The position numbers were made by a program, and so were the translations under genes. DNA of 64,000 nucleotides from Nitrospira sp. (lineage in GTDB: Bacteria > Nitrospirota > Nitrospiria > Nitrospirales > Nitrospiraceae): NCBI GenBank assembly GCA_018242725.1, contig JAFEBI010000008.1, forward strand, positions 92,311 through 156,310, written 5' to 3'. Under the pieces are notes generated by a model, which saw nothing but the letters and a program-made list of their open reading frames with translations, was not told the origin of the DNA and did not search any database. Shown piece by piece: positions 9,277 through 18,222 of the stretch (the stretch's first letter is position 1; every line of letters starts with the position of its first letter).

Positions 9277-11400
9277 TCATAGTTTCACTGTGAGCCATCC
9301 CAGGACTCTGGTTCCGAGTAAGTCTCCTAGGGGATGCTCTCGGTGGTTGTCATTCAGCGCATTGAACACAGAGAGGGCAAGCTCCGCCTCGCGGACGTAG
9401 TCGGCGGTCTGTTGTCGCCATAGAGTGTATCCAAGTCGGAGATTCAATAAGTTGTAACTAGGGACGTGTTCGTGGGGAAGAACCGTTCCAGTTGGGAACA
9501 AGGGGCCAAGGTTCGTGAAGAGTTCCGACAAGGGATAGGCTGCGGCACTGACATGGTGGTAAAGGATTTCACCGGTAAACGGACTCCGGTTGATACGGAG
9601 CCCGGCATTGACCTTGTAATGGGGAGACCCTCGACGAGCGGACCCGGTTGAGCTTTGCCCAACTTCCTGGTTCGCATAATTCGCAAAGCCAGAGAACCAG
9701 GACGTGAAGAGGACCTCCAGACCGGCTTCCCCTCCGTAGATATCAGCCACGCCCCCGTTCACGGGGCTTATGGGATTTGAAGAGTTGCCGGTAAAGGTTT
9801 GAAAGGCGATGAGGTCGGAAATGTGGTTATAGAACCCCGTTAGTCTGGTTCGCAACCGGTGGTCCCACCACCAGCCTTGATATCCCAATTCATACGAGAT
9901 GATCTGTTCGGGTTTTACGCTGCCTGAGCCTAGTGTGGTGATTCTCGTTGGTGGCATTCCAGGAGGCGTTAAGAGCGTGACCAGCTGTTGTCCAACATCG
10001 AAGGTGGTTGGAGGTCGATAGGCGACCGAGCCGGAGAGTCGGAATGCATGGTTCGGAGTCATATGGTAGATGATCGCACCACGAGGAGACAGAGCCGCTG
10101 CAACATGAGTATCAAGATCGTAGCGAAGCCCCACGTTTACTTCCAGGGAAGGCAGCACCTGCCAGTCTCCTTGAGCATAGAACCCAAGTCGATTTTCGAC
10201 TGTCCTGCTGTGGAGATAGTTCCAAGATGCGACGATGTGACGAAAGTTGGTTCCAATATTCAACTTGAGGGCCTCAAGCGGATTGAATCTGTATCGCGTT
10301 TCGAGATCGTAGGAATTAAACGATGCATCTTCGCCTGTTCGTCCAAATTGGTCGGTTAATGCAAGGAGCGGAGCGAGAGCAGGAGAGAGTGTATCGGTGG
10401 TTTTGAAAAAAAGACTATTCCACCAGCCACGAATGAGCAGGCCGCTCTGCTCATAGCGGAGCAGAGCATGGGCCTGAGAGGGATAAGTATTGGAGTTGGT
10501 GACAGCTGTCACAAGCCCGTTGTAAGGGCTTGATCGACTCATACCGGCTTCGGCTCGTATTCGCCCACGATTGGTCAGCTGGTATTCTGCCATCCCCCCG
10601 ATTCGTTGATTGTTGAGGGCCGGCGCACTCGAATCCAACCACCGCTGATTCTGTTCGTGCCCGCCTGAGAGTCGGTAGCCCCAGTTGCCGACGGTTCCAG
10701 CGTGGACGCCAGTGGTGAGGATTGTTCCAAGTCCACCACCCGCGACTTGCAACGTGCTTCCGCGCATTTCTTCCGGCGATTTCGTGATCATATTTACCAC
10801 GCCATCGAATGCATTGAAGCCATAGAGAGCCGATGCCGGTCCCTTGAGGACCTCGATCCGTTTGATCTCTGTCAATGCAACAGGAAGCAGCTTCCACAAG
10901 ACTTGACCGGATTGATCGATGTAGATAGAGCGGCCATCGACAAGAATGAGAAGCTTGTTGGCCAGCACCTGATTGTTGCCGCGTACGCTGACATTGAAAT
11001 CAACCGCACTGGTTTGCATCACGTCGATGCCCGGGACTTGCCGCAGCAGGGTGGGAATGTCTGTGGCTCCTGAGCTCTTGATGTCCTCATCGGTGATGAC
11101 ATACACGTCGGATGGGGCTTTAGAAATCGGTTGTTCGTAGCGGCTCGCAATGCTGACGGTCTCCTCTTTCAGGTAGAGAGCTTCTTCCCGAATCTGCTGC
11201 GCTGTCGACGAAGAAGCCCTGAGGAGAGGGAGTGACGAATCAGCCCAGATGCCGAGAGGAGCGGACAACCAGCAAACAATAACAATAAAGATTTGTCCAA
11301 TTCTCAGAATCAGCCAAACGTGTGTGTCGGTGTAGAATCGATGATGGGCTGGTATGTGTAGTATCTTGCATGATCGGATACAAGAACACGGACTGGCCAT
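9277..11400 (-). CDS. TonB-dependent outer-membrane receptor (copy 2)
   Basis: Second TonB-energised outer-membrane receptor with unknown ligand. The start is uncertain: TTG at 11439 or ATG at 11400, both giving a long N-terminus before the hydrophobic signal segment (IFIVIVCWLSAPLGIWA). The TonB-box region (EEALYLKEETVSIAS), plug (SDVYVITDEDI, RIEVLKGPASALYGFNAFDGVVNMIT) and barrel ending in GWLTVKL match copy 1 closely, so the two arose by duplication and then diverged mainly in the barrel. It lies upstream of the binding-protein gene in the same orientation, but the sigma-54 promoter at 9139-9154 sits between them, so they are probably separate transcripts. Confidence 0.92.
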   Translation of the reverse strand: MASPCSCIRSCKILHIPAHHRFYTDTHVWLILRIGQIFIVIVCWLSAPLGIWADSSLPLLRASSSTAQQIREEALYLKEETVSIASRYEQPISKAPSDVYVITDEDIKSSGATDIPTLLRQVPGIDVMQTSAVDFNVSVRGNNQVLANKLLILVDGRSIYIDQSGQVLWKLLPVALTEIKRIEVLKGPASALYGFNAFDGVVNMITKSPEEMRGSTLQVAGGGLGTILTTGVHAGTVGNWGYRLSGGHEQNQRWLDSSAPALNNQRIGGMAEYQLTNRGRIRAEAGMSRSSPYNGLVTAVTNSNTYPSQAHALLRYEQSGLLIRGWWNSLFFKTTDTLSPALAPLLALTDQFGRTGEDASFNSYDLETRYRFNPLEALKLNIGTNFRHIVASWNYLHSRTVENRLGFYAQGDWQVLPSLEVNVGLRYDLDTHVAAALSPRGAIIYHMTPNHAFRLSGSVAYRPPTTFDVGQQLVTLLTPPGMPPTRITTLGSGSVKPEQIISYELGYQGWWWDHRLRTRLTGFYNHISDLIAFQTFTGNSSNPISPVNGGVADIYGGEAGLEVLFTSWFSGFANYANQEVGQSSTGSARRGSPHYKVNAGLRINRSPFTGEILYHHVSAAAYPLSELFTNLGPLFPTGTVLPHEHVPSYNLLNLRLGYTLWRQQTADYVREAELALSVFNALNDNHREHPLGDLLGTRVLGWLTVKL

Positions 11401-11668
11401 GAGGTAGGCGAATCTACGACACAGCTCCGTACATATCAATACTTCTAAACGGGAAGTATGTGCTTATCCTAATAATGAGGTATCGAGGCTTGAGCTGTTG
11501 CGGTGTATTGCGTGAATCATTGTACGTGAGGCGACCTGTGACCGGCCGGGGACGCCCTGCGCCATCGAAGGGCTTCTCTCATTTCAGATTAAGTCGTTTC
11601 ACGAGTTGAGCTGCACGCTTCGTGAGCGGGGGATAGTGTTGCGGTCACGTCTTAGCAACAATAGGCGC

Positions 11669-12175
11669 TCAGATGGCGGTGAGCAGGTCGTTGTCCATGG
11701 GTTCTAAGGCCGTGCGCAGCGCGTTGATCAAGAGGCGATACCGCTCTTCCGCCCAGGCATTGAAAGTCTCTGCGTCGGAAAACACGAGATCCCACGCCTT
11801 GGCTGCATCGAACAGCACAAGCTGTTTGGGCTTCGCGTGTCCTTGGAATAGGACCACCAGGACAGCCGAGTTTCCGGTCAAGCTGATATCGGTGAAAAGG
11901 TGGACTGTGGCGGTGGAGGACAGCGTGACGTCCCGCGAGGCTGCTTCAACGATCGGTTGATAGAGGCGTTGCAGAAATTGCCTGGTCAGTTCATGAGGGG
12001 TAGCCGGTGTCAAGAGATGGGGATTAGGTTTTTCTCCAAAAAGGTTTTCCGTGAGATAGGTGGCCGCTTCCCAGGTCGGCATGGCGCCTGATGTCACTAA
12101 AGCTTCGCAGAGGTAGGCGAGCCAGTTTCGGCTACGAGGACGTTTTCGAACGACCGTCAACTTTTTTGCCATCAT
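11669..12175 (-). CDS. Unrecognised 168-aa protein
   Basis: I do not recognise a family. ATG start with an AAGGA ribosome site 6 bases upstream. The N-terminus is basic (KKLTVVRKRPRSRN), there is no signal peptide or membrane segment, and the rest mixes helices with a strand-rich middle (TVHLFTDISLTGNSAVLVVLF). The C-terminal ~40 residues are predicted helical by eye. It is probably cytosolic. The neighbour in the same orientation is an HD-GYP regulator 140 bases upstream, but no functional link is visible. A 5-bp inverted repeat, ATCAC-gatt-GTGAT, lies about 35 bases upstream of the start and could be an operator. Confidence 0.7.
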   Translation of the reverse strand: MMAKKLTVVRKRPRSRNWLAYLCEALVTSGAMPTWEAATYLTENLFGEKPNPHLLTPATPHELTRQFLQRLYQPIVEAASRDVTLSSTATVHLFTDISLTGNSAVLVVLFQGHAKPKQLVLFDAAKAWDLVFSDAETFNAWAEERYRLLINALRTALEPMDNDLLTAI

Positions 12176-12314
12176 CGATCATCCTTCGAGACATGTAAGC
12201 GGGTTATCACGATTGTGATCAGAGTACCGGTGAGTAAAAAAGTATATCGATAGTGCCAAGGGTGGTCAACGAATTGCAGTGAATCGTGCAAACGGGGTTG
12301 CGTGCGGGAAGCGT

Positions 12315-13457
12315 TTAGGCGTCGGTGGGCGGTGTCGGATCCGTACGGTCGGCGTACTGATCATGGATACGCGTGAGTTCGTCCGTGGAGGCGATAAAGG
12401 TGTCAAGGAGTTCTGGATCGAAGTGCACGCTCCGGTGTTTGCGCATGAGGTCGATGGCATGGCTCAGCTCAAACGCCGGCTTATAGACACGTTGGGTCGT
12501 GAGTGCGTCAAAGGCGTCGGCTATTGCTGCAATCCGACCCTCAATGGGAATGGTTTCGCCCTTTAAGCCTCGTGGATACCCTGTTCCGTCGAATCGTTCA
12601 TGGTGGGTGTAGGCGATCACTGCCGCGACTTTGAGCAGTTCGGCGTCAGACCCGCTCAGAATGCGATACCCGATCTCCGCATGTTGTGCGATGACCCCAA
12701 ACTCTTCCTCGGTAAACTTGCCTGGTTTCAAAAGCACATGATCCGGTGTGCCGATTTTACCGATGTCATGCATCGGACTGGCGGTACGGATCAAATCGCA
12801 TCGCTCCGGCGAGAGACCGGCTTTTCGGGCGAGCAGTTCACAGTAATGGCTCATGCGTTGCACATGCTTGGCCGTCGCGTTGTCGCGGAACTCGGCGGCA
12901 ATGGCCAGCCGTTGTATCGTTTCTTCTCGCGACAAACGCAGCTCTTTTTCCGTGCGCTCGAGCCACTCCAAGGCCTGCTGCAGCGCGAGTGTTCTGGTTC
13001 GGACGATGTCCTCGAGATTTTCCCGATGATAACGGTTTTCCAATTCGAGCCGGCGTCGTCGCAGCGCGTTGGCGACATCGATCAAGACTTCGTTGGATTC
13101 AAACGGCTTCACGATATATCCAAAGGCGCCCACGTCGAGAGCGGCATTCGCCAGAACGGAACTATCGAGACCGGTCACCATGATGGCTGCCGTATGCGGG
13201 TGTGCCGTGAGTGTATGTCGGACGAGGTCCATGCCGGATTCGCCGGGCATATTGACATCGCACAACATCAAGGCATAAGGCTGGGCAGCCAGCTTCTGTC
13301 TGGCTTCTCGCGCATCGGCTGCCCCTTCGACTGTGTAGCCATGGGAGTGCAGGAGATAGGCGAGCAGACGACGGATCGGCTCCTCATCGTCGACGACGAG
13401 AATAAGACGATTATCGAGCAGAGCGTGGTGTGTTGTCTGGTCCAGGAGGACTGTCAT
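12315..13457 (-). CDS. Response regulator with HD-GYP phosphodiesterase domain
   Basis: Predicted cyclic-di-GMP phosphodiesterase controlled by a receiver domain, cytosolic. Receiver at residues ~15-130 with the phospho-accepting Asp in LMLCDVNMPGESG and IVKPFE near its end. A coiled linker (130-185) follows, then the HD-GYP domain with HDIGKIGTPDHVLLKPG, QHAEIGYRIL, the second histidine pair in YTHHERFDGTGYP, and RIAAIADAFDAL. All metal-binding motifs of an active enzyme appear present. ATG start with no clear ribosome site. No kinase is adjacent, so its phosphate donor is unknown. Confidence 0.94.
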   Translation of the reverse strand: MTVLLDQTTHHALLDNRLILVVDDEEPIRRLLAYLLHSHGYTVEGAADAREARQKLAAQPYALMLCDVNMPGESGMDLVRHTLTAHPHTAAIMVTGLDSSVLANAALDVGAFGYIVKPFESNEVLIDVANALRRRRLELENRYHRENLEDIVRTRTLALQQALEWLERTEKELRLSREETIQRLAIAAEFRDNATAKHVQRMSHYCELLARKAGLSPERCDLIRTASPMHDIGKIGTPDHVLLKPGKFTEEEFGVIAQHAEIGYRILSGSDAELLKVAAVIAYTHHERFDGTGYPRGLKGETIPIEGRIAAIADAFDALTTQRVYKPAFELSHAIDLMRKHRSVHFDPELLDTFIASTDELTRIHDQYADRTDPTPPTDA

Positions 13458-13916
13458 GGATCGAGTTTTACTGGTTTTGTAAAGGTTGAGGATTGCCGTG
13501 TTAATTCTCTATCGGTGTATTTGTTGCCAACTTAAATCGTCGGCATTGTGTTGGCAAAATAAGATACATTATGTGGTCGAATGCTTGAGACTTGTCGCGA
13601 ACCAGACTGTTCCGTTCAGTCAGTTTGTGATGAATCGTACAATCGAAAGATCTACCTATCTGGATTGGAGTTTGGGCTGGCCAGGTACTCCAGCATCGTA
13701 CGCAGTCTGTAGAATGCTTCTACTTCTACGTCAAGCGATTGTACAGAATTCACCAATTTTATCGAGAGGTTTTGAATAAATGACATAGGTCTTCCCGTCG
13801 AACCGCAGTCACAGTTCGATCGAGTTCTTTGTAGAGGAAGAGGAGGATGAAGATGGTTTGCGCTTTCGTAGGGGCTTCACTATAATCCGGTCCCTATCTT
13901 GACGAAGGGATAAGGT
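13458..13916. other. Intergenic region upstream of rph
   Basis: A 459-base gap between divergent genes. Its only open frame (13486-13779) has no family signature or ribosome site and looks spurious. I see only the rph promoter near its right end. Confidence 0.5.
13858..13886 (+). promoter_or_regulatory. Sigma-70-type promoter for rph-rdgB
   Basis: TTGCGC at 13858-13863, a 17-base spacer, and a perfect TATAAT at 13881-13886. Transcription would start about 24 bases before the rph ATG, and an AAGGGATAAGG ribosome site follows. Confidence 0.65.
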
Positions 13917-14660
13917 ATGAGTGGCACTTCAGGGGTAGTACGTTTCGATGGGCGTCGGCGGGACCAGATCCGCCTCGTCAATGTGACGCGAAACTTTACC
14001 AAACATGCGGAAGGATCGGTTCTGATCGAAATGGGAGACACCAAGGTGATCTGTACCGCCTCGGTCGAAGAGAAGGTTCCCCCATTTCTCAAAGGAAAAG
14101 GCAGCGGCTGGGTGACTGCGGAGTATGCGATGTTGCCGCGCGCGACGCATGAACGATCGCCTCGAGAGGCCGTGAAGGGGAAGCAGGGCGGCAGAACACT
14201 TGAGATTCAGCGGTTGGTCGGACGCGCTCTTCGGTCCGTCACCGATTTGTCTCAATTGGGTGAACGGTCTATTTGGATCGATTGTGATGTGATTCAAGCC
14301 GACGGTGGAACCAGGACGGCCTCGATTACCGGAGCGTTTCTTGCGCTGGCCGATGCCTGTACTGCACTGAAGAAAAAAGAACTTATCAAGAAGTTGCCGT
14401 TGACGGATTACTTGGCAGCCATTAGTGTTGGAAAAGTCGGTGGAGAGGTGATGGTCGATCTTGCCTACAGCGAGGACTCCATGGCGGAAGTGGACATGAA
14501 CGTGGTCATGACCGGTCGTGGGCGGTATGTCGAAGTGCAGGGTACCGCAGAACGGACGCCGTTTGCGAAACAGGATATGGATGAATTCTTGGCGCTGAGC
14601 TGGCAAGCCATTCAGCGGCTCACGACCATTCAGCAAGAGTTGATTGGTGCCCTTGACTAA
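13917..14660 (+). CDS. rph: Ribonuclease PH
   Basis: Phosphate-dependent 3'-5' exoribonuclease that trims tRNA 3' ends in the cytosol. At 247 aa it has the normal length. Family signatures are [15 protein letters not shown] at the N-terminus, [21 protein letters not shown], the [21 protein letters not shown] block, the active-site region [27 protein letters not shown], and the [29 protein letters not shown] region (not quoted in one run in the protein). It is preceded by a good promoter and overlaps the start of rdgB, so the two are translationally coupled, a common pairing in bacteria. Confidence 0.96.
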   Translation: MSGTSGVVRFDGRRRDQIRLVNVTRNFTKHAEGSVLIEMGDTKVICTASVEEKVPPFLKGKGSGWVTAEYAMLPRATHERSPREAVKGKQGGRTLEIQRLVGRALRSVTDLSQLGERSIWIDCDVIQADGGTRTASITGAFLALADACTALKKKELIKKLPLTDYLAAISVGKVGGEVMVDLAYSEDSMAEVDMNVVMTGRGRYVEVQGTAERTPFAKQDMDEFLALSWQAIQRLTTIQQELIGALD

Positions 14661-15282
14661 GGGATCAGTCAAAGAGCTTGTTCTCGCAACCCGGAACCCT
14701 GATAAAGGACGAGAGCTTGCGGCGCTGCTCGGAGGGTTAGGAATCCACATCCGCACATTGACGGAGTTTCCCGCTGTGCCGGAAGTGGAAGAGGATGGTG
14801 AGACGTGCGAAGCCAATGCCATCAAAAAAGCCAGGGAAGTGGCCCGTTCAACCGGTCTTCCGTCCGTGGCCGATGACACTGGTCTGGAGGTTGATGCACT
14901 TGGAGGCCGACCCGGCGTGTACGCCGCTCGTTATGCGGGAGAACATGCTACCTACACGGACAATTGTCGCAAGCTTTTACGTGAGCTTGAGGGGGTACCG
15001 AAGCAGGCACGGCGCGCACGGTTTCTGACGGTTGCCGCGATAGCATTTCCTGGTGGCGACATTCATGTCACTCAGGGGAGTCTCGAAGGTGTCATAGCCG
15101 AACATCCGATCGGGGACCGAGGGTTTGGATATGATCCGGTGTTTTTGGTCCAGGAATATGAAAAATCACTCGCCCAGTTGACGATTGAGGAGAAGAATTG
15201 TATTAGTCATCGAGCCAAAGCGTTTGCCCAGGTGCGAGCCTGGTTGGAAGGACAGTTATCAAACGCCGATTGCATGGACTAA
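14647..15282 (+). CDS. rdgB: XTP/dITP diphosphatase (Ham1/RdgB)
   Basis: Removes non-canonical purine nucleoside triphosphates (dITP, XTP) by releasing pyrophosphate. I place the start at the GTG at 14647 with AAGAG about 8 bases upstream; TTG codons at 14644 and 14653 are alternatives. Family motifs are [13 protein letters not shown] near the N-terminus, [41 protein letters not shown], the [11 protein letters not shown] substrate loop, and ISHRAKAF at the C-terminus. The start overlaps the last codons of rph, so the pair is one operon. Confidence 0.95.
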   Translation: MPLTKGSVKELVLATRNPDKGRELAALLGGLGIHIRTLTEFPAVPEVEEDGETCEANAIKKAREVARSTGLPSVADDTGLEVDALGGRPGVYAARYAGEHATYTDNCRKLLRELEGVPKQARRARFLTVAAIAFPGGDIHVTQGSLEGVIAEHPIGDRGFGYDPVFLVQEYEKSLAQLTIEEKNCISHRAKAFAQVRAWLEGQLSNADCMD

Positions 15283-15348
15283 TGGTTGATGGTATTGAAG
15301 CAGAAGCATAGCCGATGAAAAACGAGATCTCGGGCATGACAAATCTGT

Positions 15349-15426
<78 letters not shown>

Positions 15427-15493
15427 TAATATCAATCGCTTCGATTGTCTTTCCGCTTTCCTCATCCCCTTGAATTCCGGTTCTTGTCACGGT

Positions 15494-16063
15494 TCAATCG
15501 GAAATAGCCTCTAAGGCAACGGTCTGATCTCCAGTCCGTCTAACCTCTGCCTCACTCTTTCCAAAACTTGCGACTCCTTCTACTGCAGATTTCAGATGCG
15601 AGGGGTCCAAGTGTGCGTACCGAGCCACCAGATTAACCCCACTATGACGAAGCAGGGCAGCAATCGTGCTGGGGGTTTGGCCGCTCATGGCCAACCGGCT
15701 AGCAAATGTATGGCGCAACGTGTGCCAGATCACGCCTTCAAGGCCAGCCCGTTTGACGGCTGGCAGATAGATGCGTCCGTAGAAATTATCCATGTTCAGA
15801 TGGGTCTGTAGATTCTGACTTGGAAAGACCCACTTCGAACGTTGCTAAGAATCTAAGTTTCTGAGAATTGCGATGCTTTCCTCAGTCAGGGGAACATACT
15901 GAACAGTCCCGCTTTTGGTTTCTCCGAGAGTGAGGAAGCCATGTTCCATGTCGACATCGGTCCACCGCAGGCGAAACTGTTCGGACTTTTGCATTCCGGT
16001 CAGGATGGCCAATCGAACCCACGGCGCATAGGTCGGACCAATGGCCTTGCACAGCTGCGCCTT
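15494..16063 (-). pseudogene. Tyrosine recombinase (integrase) remnant with internal stop
   Basis: C-terminal catalytic half of a phage-type integrase. The frame is continuous from about 16063 to 15494 except for an in-frame TAG at 15845-15847. Before the stop it reads WVRLAILTGMQKSEQFRLRW; the first catalytic Arg of the family (expected right after TGM) is Gln. After the stop the frame continues QRSKWVFPSQNLQTHLNMDNFYGRI, quoted here as adjacent short segments, then the box HTLRHTFASRLA, HSGV and YAHLD with the nucleophile Tyr. It has lost its N-terminal DNA-binding half and is fused to an IS3 OrfA. A degraded integration gene next to tRNA-Pro. Confidence 0.85.
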
Positions 16064-16351
16064 TGCAAAGTACGCGGGGGCTTTTTTTAAGATGTTGCGC
16101 TCCATGCGAGCTTCGGCGAGTTCACCCTTGAGCCGAGAAACCTCGGCTTCCAGCTCCGTCACAGGCCGTCGGGTCTCTCCCAGTGTCGCGAGTTGGCCAC
16201 GCCGGGCTTGAAATACCCAGTTCGCCAGTGTCTTATCCGACATCGCCAGTCGTCTCGCCGCCTCGGGAATCGTTAATACCTGGTCCTGCACCAACTGCAC
16301 GGCTTGCTCTCGGAACTCCTTCGTATACTTCTGTCGTGGGACTCGTTCCAT
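16064..16351 (-). pseudogene. IS3-family OrfA fragment fused in frame to the integrase remnant
   Basis: The first ~95 residues of the frame starting at 16351 are an IS3-type OrfA: a helix-turn-helix (KYTKEFREQAVQLV, IPEAARRLAMSDKTLANWV) and a leucine-zipper-like tail (ELEAEVSRLKGELAEARMERN) ending in ILKKAPAYFAK. The frame then runs straight into integrase sequence with no orfB. It is thus a scar in which an IS insertion and deletion replaced the integrase N-terminus. The chimera may still be translated, but neither activity is expected. Confidence 0.75.
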
Positions 16352-16429
16352 CGCACATCTCCAGCCCTCAGAGATTGTAGATTGAAGGCGTCCACGTTTT
16401 CGAGCCTAGCTCAGATAGGCGCTGCACTA

Positions 16430-16525
16430 GAAAGCCTCTCGGTGAAAGCTTTCATCATTCGGTTGGTTGAAGAGCATTGGACGGAACTTGAAAAGAAGGG
16501 GCTGCTTTCGAAGAGTGGTCGGTAA
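16430..16525 (+). pseudogene. Short C-terminal gene remnant
   Basis: An open frame ending at 16525 encodes a helical tail (SLSVKAFIIRLVEEHWTELE) just before the next small gene, whose ATG lies 2 bases after the stop. The 5' part of the frame runs into IS3 sequence on the other strand, so the original start is gone. Family unknown. Confidence 0.3.
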
Positions 16526-16527
16526 AT

Positions 16528-16764
16528 ATGACTCAAGCCGTCACCTATAAAGGCTATACCATTCAACCCGCCCCTCGGCAGCTCGTCGATACCGGCCAGT
16601 GGGAACTCAACGTCTTTATCTCGTGGGCAACTGAAGACGGTGAGGAGAGCCGACTTTTTGTAAAAACTGGTCGGTTTGCCACAGAGGCCGAAGCCAGTGT
16701 CCAGTGCATCACGTATGGTCAGCAAATCGTCGATGGGAAGGTCCCTGGCTCAACCGTGCAATAA
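16528..16764 (+). CDS. Small unrecognised protein, 78 aa
   Basis: I cannot name the family with certainty. The sequence begins MTQAVTYKGYTIQPAPRQL and has a compact beta-rich pattern (WELNVFISWATEDGEESRLF) followed by a helix (FATEAEASVQCITYGQQIVDG). No signal peptide or membrane segment is visible, so it is likely cytosolic. Its ATG is 2 bases after the stop of the upstream remnant, suggesting it was translationally coupled to a gene now destroyed. It sits in the tRNA-Pro island with other small unknown genes. Confidence 0.6.
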   Translation: MTQAVTYKGYTIQPAPRQLVDTGQWELNVFISWATEDGEESRLFVKTGRFATEAEASVQCITYGQQIVDGKVPGSTVQ

Positions 16765-16944
16765 CGCAACGACCATACGGAGCATAACCGGACACACCGA
16801 AATGTGTCAGACGGTCATCGCCACCTCCTGCAGTGTCTGATTCTCGTGCCCCCTCTTTCGATGTACTGCTTTCAGATCTAGTCGGAATCACCATCCCTGA
16901 TACGGTTATTCAAGACACGATGCATTCACTACAGGAGGGATGCG

Positions 16945-17193
16945 ATGACGACCTGTACACGATGCCACGGATTGATGCTGGAAGAGCATAGGATCGATAT
17001 GGACGGGGGAGACGGCGAGGCGTGGAGCTTCAGTTGGTGCTGCTGTAGTTGTGGTTATCAGAATGAGGCGCTCCTACAACAACCCCTTCACCAACAGGTC
17101 AAGCCGGTAGTGGTCAGCCCTCACACCGTGATGGCGCAAGAGGCCTTTGGGGTGCCCTGGGAATCAGGGGAGATTAAGCCCCTTGCAGCATAA
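16945..17193 (+). CDS. Small zinc-ribbon-like protein, 82 aa
   Basis: Function unknown. A very good ribosome site (AGGAGGG) precedes the ATG. A CxxC pair near the N-terminus (CTRCHG) and a cysteine cluster at residues ~32-36 (CCCSCGY) could bind one zinc ion, as in small zinc-ribbon proteins. The C-terminus is polar with no clear fold. The gene is free-standing in the decayed tRNA-Pro island. Confidence 0.6.
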   Translation: MTTCTRCHGLMLEEHRIDMDGGDGEAWSFSWCCCSCGYQNEALLQQPLHQQVKPVVVSPHTVMAQEAFGVPWESGEIKPLAA

Positions 17194-17234
17194 ATGGTCA
17201 GCTTACCAGTGAGTACCTTCTTATGGAGACATTT

Positions 17235-17543
17235 ATGGATAGTAAACGACGTGGAAGTGATCTGATCAAAGTCCAGATCATACAGGGCCTGCTGGAACAG
17301 CAATTCGTCGAGGTGAAGTTTAATCCGCATCCGAGACCCACCTTTTCCTTTCACGATGGTGTCCGCAAGGCGTCCTGGCTCCTGGTCCTGAACCCAGAGT
17401 TTTTGATTGATCAGAGCATGTCTCTTGAAGCGTTGCGGGGATTCATCGAAGAGAAAGTCCTCAAAAAGGTCCAAGCGAATCCTGGTAAGCGGATTCAGGT
17501 TTCAAAATATTGGGACATCACCGTCGAGGAGAAAATTCTTTGA
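17235..17543 (+). CDS. Unrecognised 102-aa protein
   Basis: No family recognised. I prefer the ATG at 17235 because GGAG lies 6 bases upstream; an in-frame ATG at 17223 is the longer option. The sequence alternates strands and helices (SDLIKVQIIQGLLEQQFVEV; ASWLLVLNPEFLIDQ; LEALRGFIEEKVLKKV) with no membrane segment. It lies 41 bases after the zinc-ribbon-like gene in the same orientation, possibly in one transcript. Probably island cargo. Confidence 0.5.
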   Translation: MDSKRRGSDLIKVQIIQGLLEQQFVEVKFNPHPRPTFSFHDGVRKASWLLVLNPEFLIDQSMSLEALRGFIEEKVLKKVQANPGKRIQVSKYWDITVEEKIL

Positions 17544-18209
17544 TAGCGTTCTGCAATCAGATATTCTTCTAGGATCTTCTTGGGTGACCCACACGGTGGT
17601 GCAGCTGCCTTGAGGTGGGCTCTCTTTATACTTGGAACTTGAAACCGCCCTGTAATTGAGTTGTCGGCGCTCTCGACTTGAAATTCTCCGGAAATCAAGC
17701 GGCCCACAATTTTGTAATACTCGGTTTGATTCGTCCGTGATCACCGCAGAAAGGCATCGGGTCTACATACACGCCTGCCTCTTTGAAGGCTGTTGAGAGC
17801 TTGTTTGGCCTCCCGACTTGTCGACCGCCAGCTTTTAACTTGCTGGGCTGAAATTGCATAAATAGAATCTCCTCTTTTCTCCTCATAGGATAGGTCAGAT
17901 CAACACCAGGTTGGATAGTCCTCGATAGGGCCCCTCTGAATATCAGGCGAAGGCGGATCCTGGCGGTTCAACAGCAGGGGGGAAAATCTTAACGGAACTG
18001 TCCGTGAAAACGGGGTAGAATCCGTACACGGATGTACTCGCTCTGCGTGTGCTCACGTACCACGATGACGAAGCATTTTTTGGCCAAACTCCGTCTTCTA
18101 AAAAGAGGGATGAAAACTCAATGGGTTACTGTATGCGTTAATGATGAGACTGCCCGATACTGTATCAGAATAGATTCTGTGCTGAATCGAATAATAGCTA
18201 AGTCTGTAT
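17544..18209. other. Gene-poor stretch in the tRNA-Pro island
   Basis: About 670 bases with no convincing gene apart from one possible 54-aa frame (17695-17859). The right end holds the three tandem palindromes starting at 18161. Confidence 0.4.
17695..17859 (-). CDS. Possible small protein, 54 aa
   Basis: ATG at 17859 with GAGGAG about 9 bases upstream. The basic N-terminal part (PSKLKAGGRQVGRPNKLS) resembles AT-hook-like or small DNA-binding leaders, but the rest is unremarkable. It may be the remains of a longer gene. Family unknown. Confidence 0.3.
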   Translation of the reverse strand: MQFQPSKLKAGGRQVGRPNKLSTAFKEAGVYVDPMPFCGDHGRIKPSITKLWAA

Positions 18210-18222
18210 TTATTGATAGGCT
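18161..18222. promoter_or_regulatory. Three tandem TGWATC-type half-palindromes, 22-bp period
   Basis: TGTATC-agaata-GATTCT starts at 18161, TGAATC-gaataa-TAGCTA at 18183 and TGTATT-tattga-TAGGCT at 18205. The spacing is exactly 22 bases twice, about two helix turns. The last copy overlaps the end of the IS630 transposase frame. Confidence 0.4.

Noticed and set aside
13486-13779. 97-aa frame upstream of rph
   Set aside because: No ribosome site, no family motif, unusual composition; it lies in a normal intergenic gap.
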